A stretch of DNA of 64,000 nucleotides. Origin: Apostichopus japonicus. Its lineage: Eukaryota > Echinodermata > Holothuroidea > Aspidochirotida > Stichopodidae. The translations under genes and the position numbers were made by a program. The DNA lies in assembly GCF_037975245.1 (NCBI RefSeq), contig NC_092583.1, forward strand, positions 15,165,264-15,229,263, read 5' to 3'. Below the pieces are notes generated by a model. It saw nothing but the letters and a program-made list of their open reading frames with translations. It searched no databases and was not told where the DNA came from. How positions within the stretch are numbered: the first letter of the stretch is position 1; each line of letters starts with the position of its first letter. Shown here piece after piece: positions 36,001 through 48,413 of the stretch.

Positions 36001-39000
36001 AGCTACCGGTATTATGTTATAGATCTTACGACAACCGACGATAATGCTGTCATGATATTTGACAACCAAAAAAATTGTATGTTGAGTATTTTAACAAATA
36101 TGCAAAAGTTAGTTTAGATGAGAGGAAATTCCACCCCATGCCCTCACATGACGTGGATATAGGGGGGGTCTCATTGTCTCTTTTAACTATCTCTTATAAC
36201 CCCCCCAAAAAAAGTAAAAGTGGTTACTAGCAAAACCTTTCATGTAGACCTAATTATAGCCAACATTTGCACCAGAAAGTAATATTTCACGTCTAAAATA
36301 TCAATTATTTTGCTGGGGAGGACTTCTTGTTCCCCTACACAGGAGCCGGCTTCAACGAAACCAGGGCCACATCCTTTTTTTGTGTGTAAACTATGGATCC
36401 AACCCCTGCTCCCTTCCACTTCTAGAGGTTTATATTTTGGAAATATCATGCCGGAAGATGTTGCATGCATGGTGGAAAAAGAGTACGGTAACAAACGAAA
36501 CCATCATTTGAAACCCTACAGCTTACTCTGTTTATACATTGATTGTTTCAATGTTCGGCAAAGGGTACACCTTCCACGATGTATTGCATTCTTGTGTGTT
36601 TGGTTGCCATATAGACATAGATGTAACCTGCAACTATATGTACATGTGCTAGAGCCAAATAGGCCCACACAGATGCATCTTCTCCTAACATATGCATACA
36701 TTTCAACTATACGATGAAGCGCTTGCAAATGTCTTGTCATAAATGGTCCGTAAAGCGAACCACCAGACTCTAAAATTGTTTCTTAAAATAGATTACACAC
36801 AATAAATGTTTAATGCCGTGTGCTCTGTGGTATGCCATACGGCGAATCTCAGCAAAGAATTTAGTTCATCTTCGTCTCTCTTTCGCACGATTCCGACCGA
36901 CGTACAAAACAATTCTGTCGCTTTTGAAATAGATTATCGTAAATGGCTCGTATATTGCCCTGCACATGCATTTTGTATATAAACAGTATATAGCGAACGA
37001 AGTTATACAATTCTGATATGGGCCTATACGCATTCAAAGTTACATGCAACAGTTTTTAAAGGATGACTGTAGACCGAGTTTAGTCTTTATATACCATAGC
37101 CCCCCCCCCCCCACCCCACCCCAAGTGAGTGCCATAGTAATGTTTATACAGTTATTCCAGTGTTCAAGATATTCACCTTATTATTATGCTCTTTTAAGGC
37201 TAATGTATGACGGCGTCGGCTCCTCCGTACAGGCTTTAATGTTATGTTACATAATTGTAATAACTCAATCAAACCATGTTCTTTTAACTTCATTTAAACA
37301 ACAGAAGCACACCAGTTGCGGGAATTGATGTGTGAAAGTGGGAGTGGGCAGTCCTGCGGGAGGGTCGAAGGGAGGGGTGTTCCCCTTCCCTTTCAAACAG
37401 TTTGGATTTTATAAAGCCCCGAGATGTAATATGGCGCAATATTAATAGGTTATTTCCCAGTACTATAGTTGTGTATTTGAAAATGTAATTATGCTATCTG
37501 CATAAAAGTGCTGCCAGATTTATTAAGCGACATAAAAAGTAACAAATGGACTTAAATGTACGAATCGTCACAATGGGTCGATCTTTATTATAGCATGTGT
37601 AATGACATTATGAATAAGTATAGGTTTTCAGTATTGCTGTGGTATAACCAACCAAATTACCGACCGAACTGTATAAAAAAGCCCTCCACCCCCCCCTCCC
37701 CTCCCGTAATCCAACCTATACTTATAACCATTCATAAACTTTACTGTAAATATAAAACTAGATATTGCATCATCGCTATACACGAACCGGGTGAAGGGTT
37801 TTTATATTTCCTTACTGACTGATACCCAACTGTACTATTAGTTTGCATATTTTAATAAACTAAGTTGAACAGTCTTCGCCTAAGTGATTGGCTAATACTT
37901 CTCTATGTTTGACAGTAGCGGTGTCTATTGTTTAAGTATTTACCCTAACAGTTGAGAGGAACCTAAGGACTCACTAGTGACGTAATCATGTTTGCCTTTC
38001 ATCTTGAAAAGGGTAAGAACATGGCGGGTACATAGAGAATCTCTTTTCGTTAGCTAACTTTGATACAATGCTGTGGGATGAACTAAAAGAACACAATATA
38101 CAGTACGTATCCATCTGCCTATACCAAAGTAATCCTGCATGCAAGGGGCTTGAAGAGATTTTTATTTGGTTTTCTGCAATGGGCTACCTTGTTTTCCGAG
38201 ATGGTGTTTTTGCCAGGTGTGGGGTAGTCCCCAAGTCAGCATCTTAGTCCCCCTCCCACTCCCTGCATTATCATTTACATTCCGACACGAAGGAGATGCC
38301 CTGCACAGATCGAACCACCCCCAAGCTTCCCTCACCACCACGTAAAAATGTTTTTATTCGTTCTTTTAGATTTTATCGGTCTTTACCAGCCCTCTGAATT
38401 CTACTGTATGTGAATTTTATCGCTATACTTGATAGGATCACGTGACTTGCTCTACAAATACTTTATTCAAACATATACTAAATTGCCCTTTTTGGTTTTA
38501 TTTTCATGATTCTTCCTAACATCGAGACATTTATGTTTGCTAGTATAATGAGAAATCTGTTTGATATACTTTCAATCGATTGCAATATTAACATTTCCAG
38601 TCAATGCAACAAAGATAGTGGTAAAAATGAACAACTAAATTGTGACGTTACGAAGACCCCCATTATAAACTCACTGTAGGATAGATGTCTTTTATCTCGT
38701 TATTAATAATTAACATTGACTATTTTCTTTTATAAAATTCATTCTTGGAAAGTTTTGAACGTTTTCAATAAACTGAACACAACGATGGTATTTTATTCCG
38801 CTTCTCTGGTACGTAAGTTCGTTGGTGGTGTCGGGTTGGGGAGGGAGGGGGGAGGGCTTGTGGATCGTAAATTATGATCGTAATTTAAAAACTTATGTCG
38901 AAATTTCCATTTAACATATTTCGTCTCTCTCTTTGCAGATTATCGATTCATTAAAGTTGTTTTGTGTATTTAGTTCTCTCTGGTGGAAGTAAACTTTTGC

Positions 39001-40051
39001 ACACTTCGAATAACATGCCAAAAGTCCCGCCCCTAGATTTACACGGTAAATCTTTACACAGTGATAAGGAAAAACATGAAAATTACAAATAGTTATTGAC
39101 AGGGTATCCGACCTAAAGTAGACTTTTCTGCAAACAGTTCGGAACACCTGGCAGTGTATATTGATTTGCTGTAAATATACTCTCGTCTTAGTCTGACATG
39201 CAATTTGATGAAAATGTGCAGACTTTGTCTCATAGGCTGCTTAAAAGTCTGAAAATAGGGCAAAAATTATGGCTAATTTTAAATTTTGCAATAACGTTAG
39301 TAACTTGCTAAGATTGGCAAGGTCATGCCCCCCTCCTACCCCCATCTTCACGGTCGGGGGAACGTTTCAGTATAGAGAATTATTTGTATTCCGTCCGGCA
39401 AGAATAATACCACTACTGCGGGTCCAGGAAGCAATTCTCATAAACGTCCATGCCCTTGCTATAATCATTCGTAAGAATATAAGACCAATCACCCCCCCCC
39501 CTACCCGTCCCCCTTCCACCAACTTTGAAATTATGTACAGTTCACTGATCATACGGGGAATTTTAAGTAACTTTGCTTTATAGATGGAAATCAGTCAGTA
39601 GCTGCACAGTGTTGTGAATTTGCCACAAGTTTGGGAACTATTGCTCATAAGATACCATAACAAGATAAGAGACTATACATTATATATTAAATACAAAATA
39701 GGGCAATCCCTTTTGTCACGTGATTATAGATGCTTGTTAATAATTTACAAGCTAAAACAGAATCGCTTGTTTGTTTTTTTGTCAATTTCGTGCAATAAGG
39801 TGCATGTTTCCCTATTTTGGCTCAGGCAAATTACACACACATTTTATTATATGTATTATTTTCTTTCAAGGAGTAAATAAATATCTAATCTGAATTTGAA
39901 TAATTAAGTATTATCGTACGACTTAAGTTCTGTGTAAAATATTCATGTTTTTTTCCTGCCTCCTTAGACATTTCATATGTTTATACCCTAACTACAAAAA
40001 TATTTCATTAAAATTTAATGTTATATGCAACAAAAATTGATCTCATTATTA
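33075..40051. other. Mostly unannotated AT-rich DNA
   Basis: Contains TA microsatellites near 33199-33228 and a long one at 35931-35997, and C or G runs near 37101 and 39490. Open frames such as 33873-34208 plus and 36310-36717 plus have no recognised domain. The frame at 34390-34575 plus follows AQKAVFR-like codons, which faintly recall a LINE end, but too weakly to call. Confidence 0.45.
35931..35997. repeat. Long TA dinucleotide microsatellite
   Basis: About 33 uninterrupted TA units. The array is not enclosed by inverted arms, unlike the TA array at 40127-40190. Confidence 0.9.
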
Positions 40052-40061
40052 TGTCGAATTA

Positions 40062-40118
40062 CTTTATGTCACTTAAAGGTGTTTTTTTCATCGAAAACTG
40101 TTTAATATATAAATAGGG

Positions 40119-40204
<86 letters not shown>

Positions 40205-40310
40205 CATACATATATATATATATATATAAAGATATATATAGATATATATAGATATAGATATATATTAAACAGTTTTCGTTGAAAAAAAAACACCTTTAAG
40301 TGACATAAAG
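40062..40310. mobile_element. Fold-back element with TA-expanded centre
   Basis: The left arm (CTTTATGTCACTTAAAGGTG onward to about 40108) and the right arm (from about 40262) are near-identical inverted repeats of about 45 bp, including CGAAAACTGTTTAATATA. TA lies just outside both ends (40060-40061 and 40311-40312), compatible with a Tc1/mariner-type MITE. However, TGTCGA and TCGACA a few bases further out are also inverted, so the true ends may be wider. The centre is about 140 bp of TA and TA-variant repeat. Confidence 0.7.
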
Positions 40311-43199
40311 TACATCGACAAAATAAATATTTTGTTTACAATTTATATAGGCCCTGATAACGTTTCTATCACATAATGATTTAAGTTCGTTTTATTCTTG
40401 GTTGGTCTGTTTCCAACTTCTGTTCTGGTATGAAAACTGTATACCCGCAAGGGAAAGTAAGGCTACCGGGAAAAAGGATTTTGTAACCTTAGCTTTCAAA
40501 AAAAATTGAAATATGAGGGATATTTTACATCAATAATTTATGGCGACTCTTTCGTGCAGGTTTTTATTTTTATCACGTTGAGAAATGTGAAATCTTAGTA
40601 TACCAACAATTCCCATTCTCGATTTAACTATTTCCCAGATCCGTAGAAAGTAATATTTCGATCATGTTTTCAGGAATGAGATTCGAAAAAAAAAATATAG
40701 ATTTAAAATTTGATAATTACGAATTTATAGAACAGAGAAGATTTTTTTATCACAGCATGCAGAGGCAGATGAGGCGATGGACCAGAATGGGGGTGGTCGT
40801 GATGGTGGTGGTGGTGGGGGGGGGGGGTAGGTGGTCGGTGAAGTCCTGAATTGGAAAGTAACTAACGTTTAAGTAATGTTTATGGATTAAAACTATTTTC
40901 AACACCTAAATTTCAAAGTTACAAAAATAATAATAATGAAACAAGACTAAAGCAACTGATTTCTTATAATATTATATTATATAATAACTTTGGCGAATTC
41001 ATCCATTTCGTTGACATTTGATAAAAAGATGCTGACATTTTTCATGTACCTAGTCGAACTTACAATAACATTATTAGTAATATTAAATATACAATTTCGT
41101 TGTAAACCTTTCATAGCCTCTACTCGCGTGTCAAACTGACATTACTTTTTCCATTCTAAAAACCCTTCTGGTCTCAAAATAAAATTGAAATGAGAAAATT
41201 AATGAAGCATTCTTAACAAATCAACAGAGATATTTGTCACGTGTCCCTGGAATCTTATAACCCCCAGTCCCCCACTCCCACCCCACCCCTTCCCTAACAG
41301 TTAAGTACAAATGCCGAGAAATAAATTAGAACTGTACAAAGCGCCTGGCGGAAAGTCTTGTACAAACATGTGAACAAAATCTGGAGTTTTCATTTCACAC
41401 TATCCTGCTTCACAAAATGAATTTTGATTTCTCCCAAGTGTAAGTAAGAAAAAAAAAAAAACATTTTCGAAAATTCTCTTTAATGCACCGTAATTGATAT
41501 ATCGTAAGATACACGAATCCCTTTGAAACTAAGATCGAATATCAAAATCAAGAATTCCAGTTAAACTGTCCAAGTTATAGTATATATAGCCTCTTCTATT
41601 TTTTAAGTACTTCATGCATTGGACGAGGACAAATTATCAAAGAAAATGATAGAAATAGGAAGAAATGAAAGAGAACATATTTAACAAGTACCGATTGTTC
41701 ACAGCCTCTATGTATATATAACAAAACTATTGTGTTGTACAGTTTTACTCAAGCCAACATGCAAATACATGCACAAGCTTCACCGTAACTTTTAATAGTA
41801 ATAGTTTTGGTAGTAATCATCCTTGGTATATAGAGCCTACTTTCAATGTAACATTTGAGACAGAATTAATTCATTTGATAGTCACATTACAAAAAGTATT
41901 GTAACTATATTATTCTACAAGTAAATGAGCATTTAGTGACATTTAATATACTGCTCCAGATCCGCAGATGGTCAATTTAATTTAGAAATATATTTTTTTC
42001 GGTTAGAAAATATCGACTTTTACATTTATCCTTCGACTCTCATTGATTCGTTCAATACATGTTATTAGAATGTCAGCCTCAGGGAAACATTCATTTCAAA
42101 AGTTTTCAATTACAGACGAAACTTCCCGTAATTAAATATTGCAACTCTTATGGAAACAATATAACATTAGGTTTTTCTTTTTTTCTTTTTTCATCTATGA
42201 AGTATATGCTTATGGTACTTGTACGCTTGGTTTACATTACGTTATCGGCCAACGAAATTTGTGTACGAAGTGTTTGCACAAGTCCTAAATACATACAATG
42301 CATATGGACCATTGCCAATTGAATTGAGAGCGTTAACCGCGGAGCCATTAGAGTATACACACTGAACAATTACGTACTATTAGTAGGATGAATAGTCGCT
42401 ATCTTATTCGTCTAAACCAACTGCTAAACACGCGCATTGAAAAGTGTACGTATAGGCCTAATTGTAAGTACAATCACAAAGCATGTATAGGTTTCTTGTA
42501 TTGTGTATATGGCTATATAGGAAGCCATGTATAGCACAAACGAAGTATATATGATTACAATAAAGGTATTCCAGCAAACAGTCGCCAAAATTAGTGATCA
42601 TTTTTGACTATGTTTAGACTTTAATATTATCTCCATGTCTGATCAGGAAATAACTAATGGCTGTACGAAATTGACTTTTTTTTAAACAACTGTTTCGAAG
42701 ATTTTTGTCAAAGTTTTAAAATCACATAAATGGACTAATATCCGAGGCCGGAGATTTTACATTATAGGCTACTAAACGTATTATTTTTTTTCAACAGTAA
42801 CAGCAGCTTGGCTCAGTGAGGTGAACAACATGAGGGGTATTGCTGTGTGTGAAGTAAGATAAATACAAACTTAAGACGTAAACGCGTTGAGAACATAGAT
42901 AGATCGTAAGAAAACAGGCCTACAGGACATGAGAGGGAAAGAAACATTTACCTAATTCAAAATATGAAATAGTGTGTCTTCACTTTACAATATTTATGTA
43001 GATATATGTAAACTCACACAACTCGAGGCAATACCACATCTTACTATGAAACGTTACATTCTTACCGAGAAGAAGGCACCTTGGGTGATGTTATCAACAA
43101 CAACAAGTTACGAATTATTTTCATTTGAAACGGAAACTATTGTCTTGTAACTCAAGTAAATAATTGCTTCAGGTTATGCTTTAAAATAACTACAAATAT
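40311..43199. other. 3' flank of fz5/8, no gene seen
   Basis: AT-rich DNA with a G run near 40815-40826, a C-rich patch near 41265-41295 and many short chance frames. No inverted-repeat element or coding exon was recognised. Confidence 0.5.
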
Positions 43200-43209
43200 T
43201 TTATTTATT
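43200..43209 (-). terminator. Candidate poly(A) signal for fz5/8
   Basis: Two overlapping AATAAA hexamers lie on the minus strand about 265 bases past the frizzled stop codon. In such AT-rich DNA the hexamer is frequent by chance, so this is only a candidate. Confidence 0.3.
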
Positions 43210-43469
43210 ATAAACGAAGTCATATCAGTGGTAGTTCATAAATATTTCGGGGTAAATAAAATAAACTTTTAACTTAAAAGCAGAATTCAGGTATACTGCA
43301 TCGAACATTTGTGTTTTTTTTTTTTTTTTTTTGTCGCGATGCAAAAACTTGGCTATAGTTGTCAACAATGTTAAAAATAGCTCGTAAAATGATTTGGTCA
43401 TTACTGGTCAATCCACAATTCTTCTTAGTATAAATTGAGTACATTTTCTGTGTACAAAAATTGTTGTAC

Positions 43470-45137
43470 TCAAACATGTGCAAGTGGTGAAGCCTTGTGA
43501 TGCTCAATTGGTTTTCCTGCGCGACTACCAGCTGGAAATCGTCCTACAAGCTTATCCAGGAAACACCTCCAAGTTTCGAGTGTTTTACCGGTCCATATCC
43601 AAACCCCTGATGTGATTCCCACGACAAGACACATTAAATATTTGAGCATATAAACAGAATAGTCTGGCTTGGGTACCATGGCGTCCCCTTCACAAGTGCA
43701 CGTATGAGACCGCTGCCATTGTTCACGTGTCTGTTGTTCGTAAAAATAACAGCCGACGACAATTGTTGCTGGCACTGTATAAAGTACAGAAAATACTCCA
43801 ATGCGTATCATTAATTTCTCAAGTTTGTCCGTTTTGCGACCTCCTTGTTTTATGACGTTTCGAATTCTAAATAATGAAACGAATCCCAATAATAGAAAAG
43901 AACAACCTAAAATTAAATAAACAAATAAAGGAGCGAGGACGAATGCCCTGAGATTTGTCAAATTTTGATTTCCTACGTAACAAATACCCGAGATGGGATC
44001 TCCGTCGACAGAATGCATGAACAAAACAACGATCGACTTTACGCTTGGGATCAACCAAGCGGCGAAATGAAAATATTGTGAATAACTCGCGATGGCCTCG
44101 GACCCCCACTTCAGGCCCGCTGCTAGGAACCAAGTAAACGCTAAGATGACCCACCAGAGCGAGCTGGCCATCCCGAAGAAATAAATGAGAAGAAACACGG
44201 CCGTACAAAGCGGTGGACCCGTCGATTTATACCTCACATATTCGCCTTCGCAAGCGACGTTTTCGTGTCCTCCGAGAAGACTGATGATGAACCCGGTTGA
44301 TACCAATAGATAACATCCACTTAAGAAAATGATGGGACGTTCTGGGTACTTAAACCGTTCGGTATCGATGAGAAATGTTAAAACTGTCATTAAAGTAGAC
44401 ACAAAACAAAATATGGACCAAAGAGCGATCCAAAAAGTAGCAAATGACCTCTCATCTGCAGAGTTGTAGGCGCTATTGCACGGTACAGCACAGTTTTCCA
44501 CGCCCCCTGTTACCACACTATTGTAATAGTTATGTGTTTCCGGTACCACGAGAAATGGGGCCTTGCAAGAACAAGGGCAAGACTTTGGTGTGGCTGGTAA
44601 AGGTTTCTTAGTTGGAAAAGGCGGCAACGTAGGTTTAGGAGTTCCACTTTCTGATGTATTAAAGTCCATACACAAATTGCCAGGATCCTCACCGAAAACT
44701 GGTAAATCTTCACACGGCATGCGGTCCGGCCACGCAAAGCCGTATTGCCGCATCAGAGGCGCGCAACCAGCTTTAGCACGCTCGCAAACAGAACGGCATG
44801 GCGGCAACGGTTTGGGGTAGGTCGGTACACATATCGGAGTGTACATACTACATAAGAAGAATTTCAAATCAGGCGAACACTGGATTTCAACCAAGGGCCA
44901 AAACTGGTGGACTTCGAGGCCCGCTTCCTCTTGTGAGTCATGGTTGAAAGAATTTGGCATATAAGTCAGATTGTAACCGATATCCCTACACATCGGTATC
45001 GTAATAGGTTCACAAGTCCTGGTGCCTCGAACTGCCAATGTTATCGAAAATGTTCCCATAAATACAAAAATCCACATGACTAAAATTTCAGGTCGATGGC
45101 CAGTCGAAAAGGAGAGAAACTTCCCGTTCGCCTCCAT
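43470..45137 (-). CDS. fz5/8: Frizzled-5/8 class Wnt receptor, single exon
   Basis: This is a 555-residue seven-pass receptor for Wnt ligands at the cell surface. The ATG at 45137 has a good context (AAG before, G after) and is the first ATG after an in-frame TAG at 45200-45198. A hydrophobic signal segment spans about 17-37. The cysteine-rich Wnt-binding domain (42-156) has all ten cysteines and an NLT glycosylation site at 56. It is followed by a Thr/Pro linker (about 161-187), membrane segments near 233-256, 267-288, 312-340, 356-377, 398-422, 441-464 and 494-516, and the Dishevelled-binding KTLETW at 518-523. The tail is short (32 residues after W523) and ends SPLAHV, close to the FZD5 terminus SLSHV and suitable for PDZ domains. 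Stretches such as EAGLEVHQFWPLVEIQCSPD and KTDKLEKLMIRIG match vertebrate FZD5/FZD8, setting it apart from other frizzled classes. The absence of introns agrees with vertebrate FZD5 and FZD8. Confidence 0.97.
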   Translation of the reverse strand: MEANGKFLSFSTGHRPEILVMWIFVFMGTFSITLAVRGTRTCEPITIPMCRDIGYNLTYMPNSFNHDSQEEAGLEVHQFWPLVEIQCSPDLKFFLCSMYTPICVPTYPKPLPPCRSVCERAKAGCAPLMRQYGFAWPDRMPCEDLPVFGEDPGNLCMDFNTSESGTPKPTLPPFPTKKPLPATPKSCPCSCKAPFLVVPETHNYYNSVVTGGVENCAVPCNSAYNSADERSFATFWIALWSIFCFVSTLMTVLTFLIDTERFKYPERPIIFLSGCYLLVSTGFIISLLGGHENVACEGEYVRYKSTGPPLCTAVFLLIYFFGMASSLWWVILAFTWFLAAGLKWGSEAIASYSQYFHFAAWLIPSVKSIVVLFMHSVDGDPISGICYVGNQNLTNLRAFVLAPLFVYLILGCSFLLLGFVSLFRIRNVIKQGGRKTDKLEKLMIRIGVFSVLYTVPATIVVGCYFYEQQTREQWQRSHTCTCEGDAMVPKPDYSVYMLKYLMCLVVGITSGVWIWTGKTLETWRCFLDKLVGRFPAGSRAGKPIEHHKASPLAHV

Positions 45138-47940
45138 CTTGCAGTTTGTTTTACAGTTTAATTTATACTTGTGATCGCTGTACCTACACACAGTACACTA
45201 CTCTATAGTGGTAGTAGTAGTAATACGTTTTTGTCAGTTTTCCCAAACTCCTTTTCTGTCCAAATCGCAGTTTACTTTCAGTTCGAGTGCATTGTTTGCC
45301 GCCTCCCGTGTGTGCTCGTTGCTCAAACAATGTTTCGCTTGCACAAACACTCGCGTATATACCGGGAGAACGGAGGAGGTTTACTCATCTATTATAACAG
45401 ATCCTGTATGAAAAGCCTATAGTTGGTTTGTGCAGGTTCCTTTGCTACTGTTCCTGTTCAGGAACTTGACAAATAGTAATTTCATAGGGCACTACTTCGG
45501 TTAAATCCCCGAAAAAAAAGGAAAAAAAATAACGTAAGCGGAGCAGCTGGTTATTGAATGTACCAGGTAAGAGCTACACTGAACACTGTTGAACTTTCAC
45601 CGATAACACGCAAAGTATATGGAAGAGTTCTTTTTTTTTCAAGTTCGATCCAGCGAACCGTTTTCGTGTGAATTTTCACGGTCGATACTGTTCGCTTTTG
45701 TATTTCTCGGTAAGTGTTAAGTTCACATAAAAGTACAACTCTGTGAAGAAGAAAAAATTCCTCCTCAAAAAAAGGTACAAAGTGTAATGTTTCTTTCCAG
45801 CGGACTCGATATATTTCTTCTTCTTCTTCTTATAGTCAGTTTTGTTTTTTACAAAGTTAAACAGAAGAGCTATGTTTCAATCAAGAAATACAGAATAACA
45901 GTTTTCCTTTAAAATCCAATATGAAAACCTCTCTCTGTTCGTTCAAACAATAACTTTCAGATATGAAATTACAGAAGTCCAACAACAGATGAAATCTCCA
46001 GAAAGCGACGAAGGAATTATATATTTAACAAAAAGTAGAATGTCCTGGTATATGACAATCCTTAGATCAGATATGTTGAAATCAGAAAAAGCAATCTAGA
46101 ATAAGCCCGAAGGGGTAACCGTATCAATATCAGATAGACGGTTGGAAGTCAATCTTTCTCAATGAAAGCCTCGATTTCGAATGGTGACAAAACTGACTGC
46201 TCCCCTATCCTTTCTAATGTCCACAAGAAACATCTCTCTGAATACAACCTAAAGAAACCAGGTGTGATGTGACATCCTGCTTGTCAGTAGGCCATCAAGT
46301 CATTACTTTCATTATGTCTCTATTGACTTATGACGTAATCTGTCAATCATTCTCAACAAGCCCCAATTAGCGCCTTTGTCCACGATGACGCGAGACCCGC
46401 CTCTTGGTCTATGCGGATGAATAACTCTGAATAGAAAGTGCGGTGCAGGACTTCTTTTTGTAGCGTATTTACTGTATTATGGGAATACAAGTTAGGGAAG
46501 AGGTATATAGTACGCCTAAATGCCACTGTACTTTTCCCCCTCTATTATTATGTTTTCTTTTTTTTCGGTATAGTGTACAACGAACAAACAGCGTGGTATC
46601 TATTCAACATGAACACAGTTCCAGCTGTAACGCTGTTTGTTTTTCGCTCTCTCGTTTAAAAATTGTAATAATAATAATCTAAGCTAGACTGATTTGCTAT
46701 TGGAGAATGAATTGAAGGTATTATTTGATGAAAATAGGAAGCTATTTTCATTTCTAATTTTGGCTACTGCGGTTAATAATGGACACGATATTGAGATATA
46801 TGATGTATATTTGTGTATAGGCATATTGAACCAATGTAAGTGTCAAAACAAACGATACAATTGGAAGTATATGAATGTATTGGTCCGATAGTATATAGGA
46901 AAGATTGTATGTGTCTGGGTATATATACACCTTAGCCTATGTTGGTACATAAAAGCACTGACATTTATTTTGGGCTGCGATTTTGTGGGATGGACGGGAT
47001 TGGGTGGGACGGTTCATTAGTACATTGCAGGAGAACCCTCAATTTAGAGAATAATTAAAACATGCAAACATGGCAATAAAAATGTTATTGTTCCTAAAAT
47101 GTTATCAACTCTTCAAAAATGGTTATTTCTATGTTTTACCGTGGTGAAAAGGTAATACTGTTTTGTTTGACATTTATGTATTTTTTATGCGTTTTATTTA
47201 TGTTTATTGTACCCACACCCCACCCACCCCACCCCGGCCCTCCTAGTTGATATTAGTAGTATATTAGAAGTGTTTATTATCTTTATTTCCCTAACGATAT
47301 GAGATCTTTGATGAGGTGTAAGTATGCTATATATGATTAGGGGCCCGGGCAGGGAAAAAAAAGTTGGACCCGTAATGCTTCGATTCGAAGGGCAGGTTTG
47401 TCGAATAGGGCAATGGAGTTTTCAGGGGGCAACAACCTGTACAATATATGCTAGTTACGAAATGTTTATATAGAGTGGTATGGCGATAAGAAATACGCGG
47501 CCACTTGTCGCTACCGGTATACCGCATATCACAGAAAGGAGTTGCTATACCGGAAAGGTTGACCGGGAGTTTCCCTGATTGCTTGTCGAGTGATATAATC
47601 ACTTCGTACCAGATATCAGACTCATTGGCAAGAAGAGGGCCATAGCATATCACGAAAGATTTATCACATTTCACGAGTTCGGTCACTAATGAAACATTAT
47701 TATCTATTATACTAGTAAATCAACTTTCATGTTCATTTTCTTCAGTTTTACCGTCCACTAATTTAACTTAATAAAAAAACAACTTTTGAAATGTTTTTAC
47801 CTTTGACTGTTGACTCACATTTAAAATTAGTCTCAAATTGGTATATGAATCTATAAATACCATTTGAAAACAGAAATTAAATGAACAAAAATAAGAATGC
47901 GACCTATATGTTGACACTCAAAGGTGAAAAAATAGTATAC
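45138..47940. promoter_or_regulatory. Upstream flank of fz5/8, presumed promoter region
   Basis: The frizzled 5' leader and promoter must lie here by position. No TATA box, initiator or splice acceptor can be placed with confidence. A CTT triplet run sits at about 45815-45831. A minus-strand frame at 47327-47686 starts from GTG, not ATG, and matches no family. The rest shows nothing recognisable. Confidence 0.35.
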
Positions 47941-47949
47941 AGACGAGTA

Positions 47950-48413
47950 TGGCAAGCCATGTGGGACAAACACTGTATAATATATCCGCGTATTAATTGG
48001 AATTTATACGCGTATTAATTGGAATATATACGCGTATATATTATTAGCCAATCATATGGCTTAAATATATCCGCGTATTAATTCGAATATATACACGTAT
48101 TAATTCGAATATATACACGTATTAATTCGAATATATACACGTATTAATTCGAATATATAAGTATTAAATAAAATACATATGGGGATTAAATCCAATATAT
48201 GCACGGATTAATTAGAATATACACGAAAAAACATTTCCGCTCTTGCTGTGTACATATACCAACGATAAATGTTTTGGCGGGCTCGCGAGATCGCTTCAAA
48301 AAGCGAAACTACACATGTAGGCTACAACACATGTATATTCGAATTAATACGCGTATATATTCGAATTAAAACACGGATATATTATGCAGTGTTTGTCCCA
48401 CATGGCTTGCCGT
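47950..48413. mobile_element. Fold-back element with subterminal 22-bp repeats
   Basis: Both ends carry GGCAAGCCATGTGGGACAAA in inverted orientation, continuing through CACTG(T/C)ATAATATATCC for an arm of about 40-60 bp. Inside the left arm lie about seven to nine units like CGTATTAATTCGAATATATA, and inverted copies lie inside the right arm (48333-48375). The flanking 9-mers AGACGAGTA (47941-47949) and AGACGTGTA (48414-48422) agree at eight positions, hinting at a 9-bp duplication of Mutator-like length. The core is about 100 bp of unique DNA with no transposase. Confidence 0.8.

Noticed and set aside
40102-40293. 63-codon frame of alternating Tyr and Ile
   Set aside because: Translation of the TA microsatellite.
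43867-44208. 113-codon minus-strand frame inside frizzled
   Set aside because: Out-of-frame shadow of the fz5/8 coding sequence.
45138-45191. Upstream extension of frizzled from a GTG codon
   Set aside because: GTG is not a usual animal start; the ATG at 45137 has a good context, follows an in-frame stop at 45200-45198 and is directly followed by a signal peptide.
47327-47686. 119-codon minus-strand frame with a plausible-looking translation
   Set aside because: It starts from GTG, has no recognised domain and no good splice sites; kept only as a remark in the upstream flank entry.
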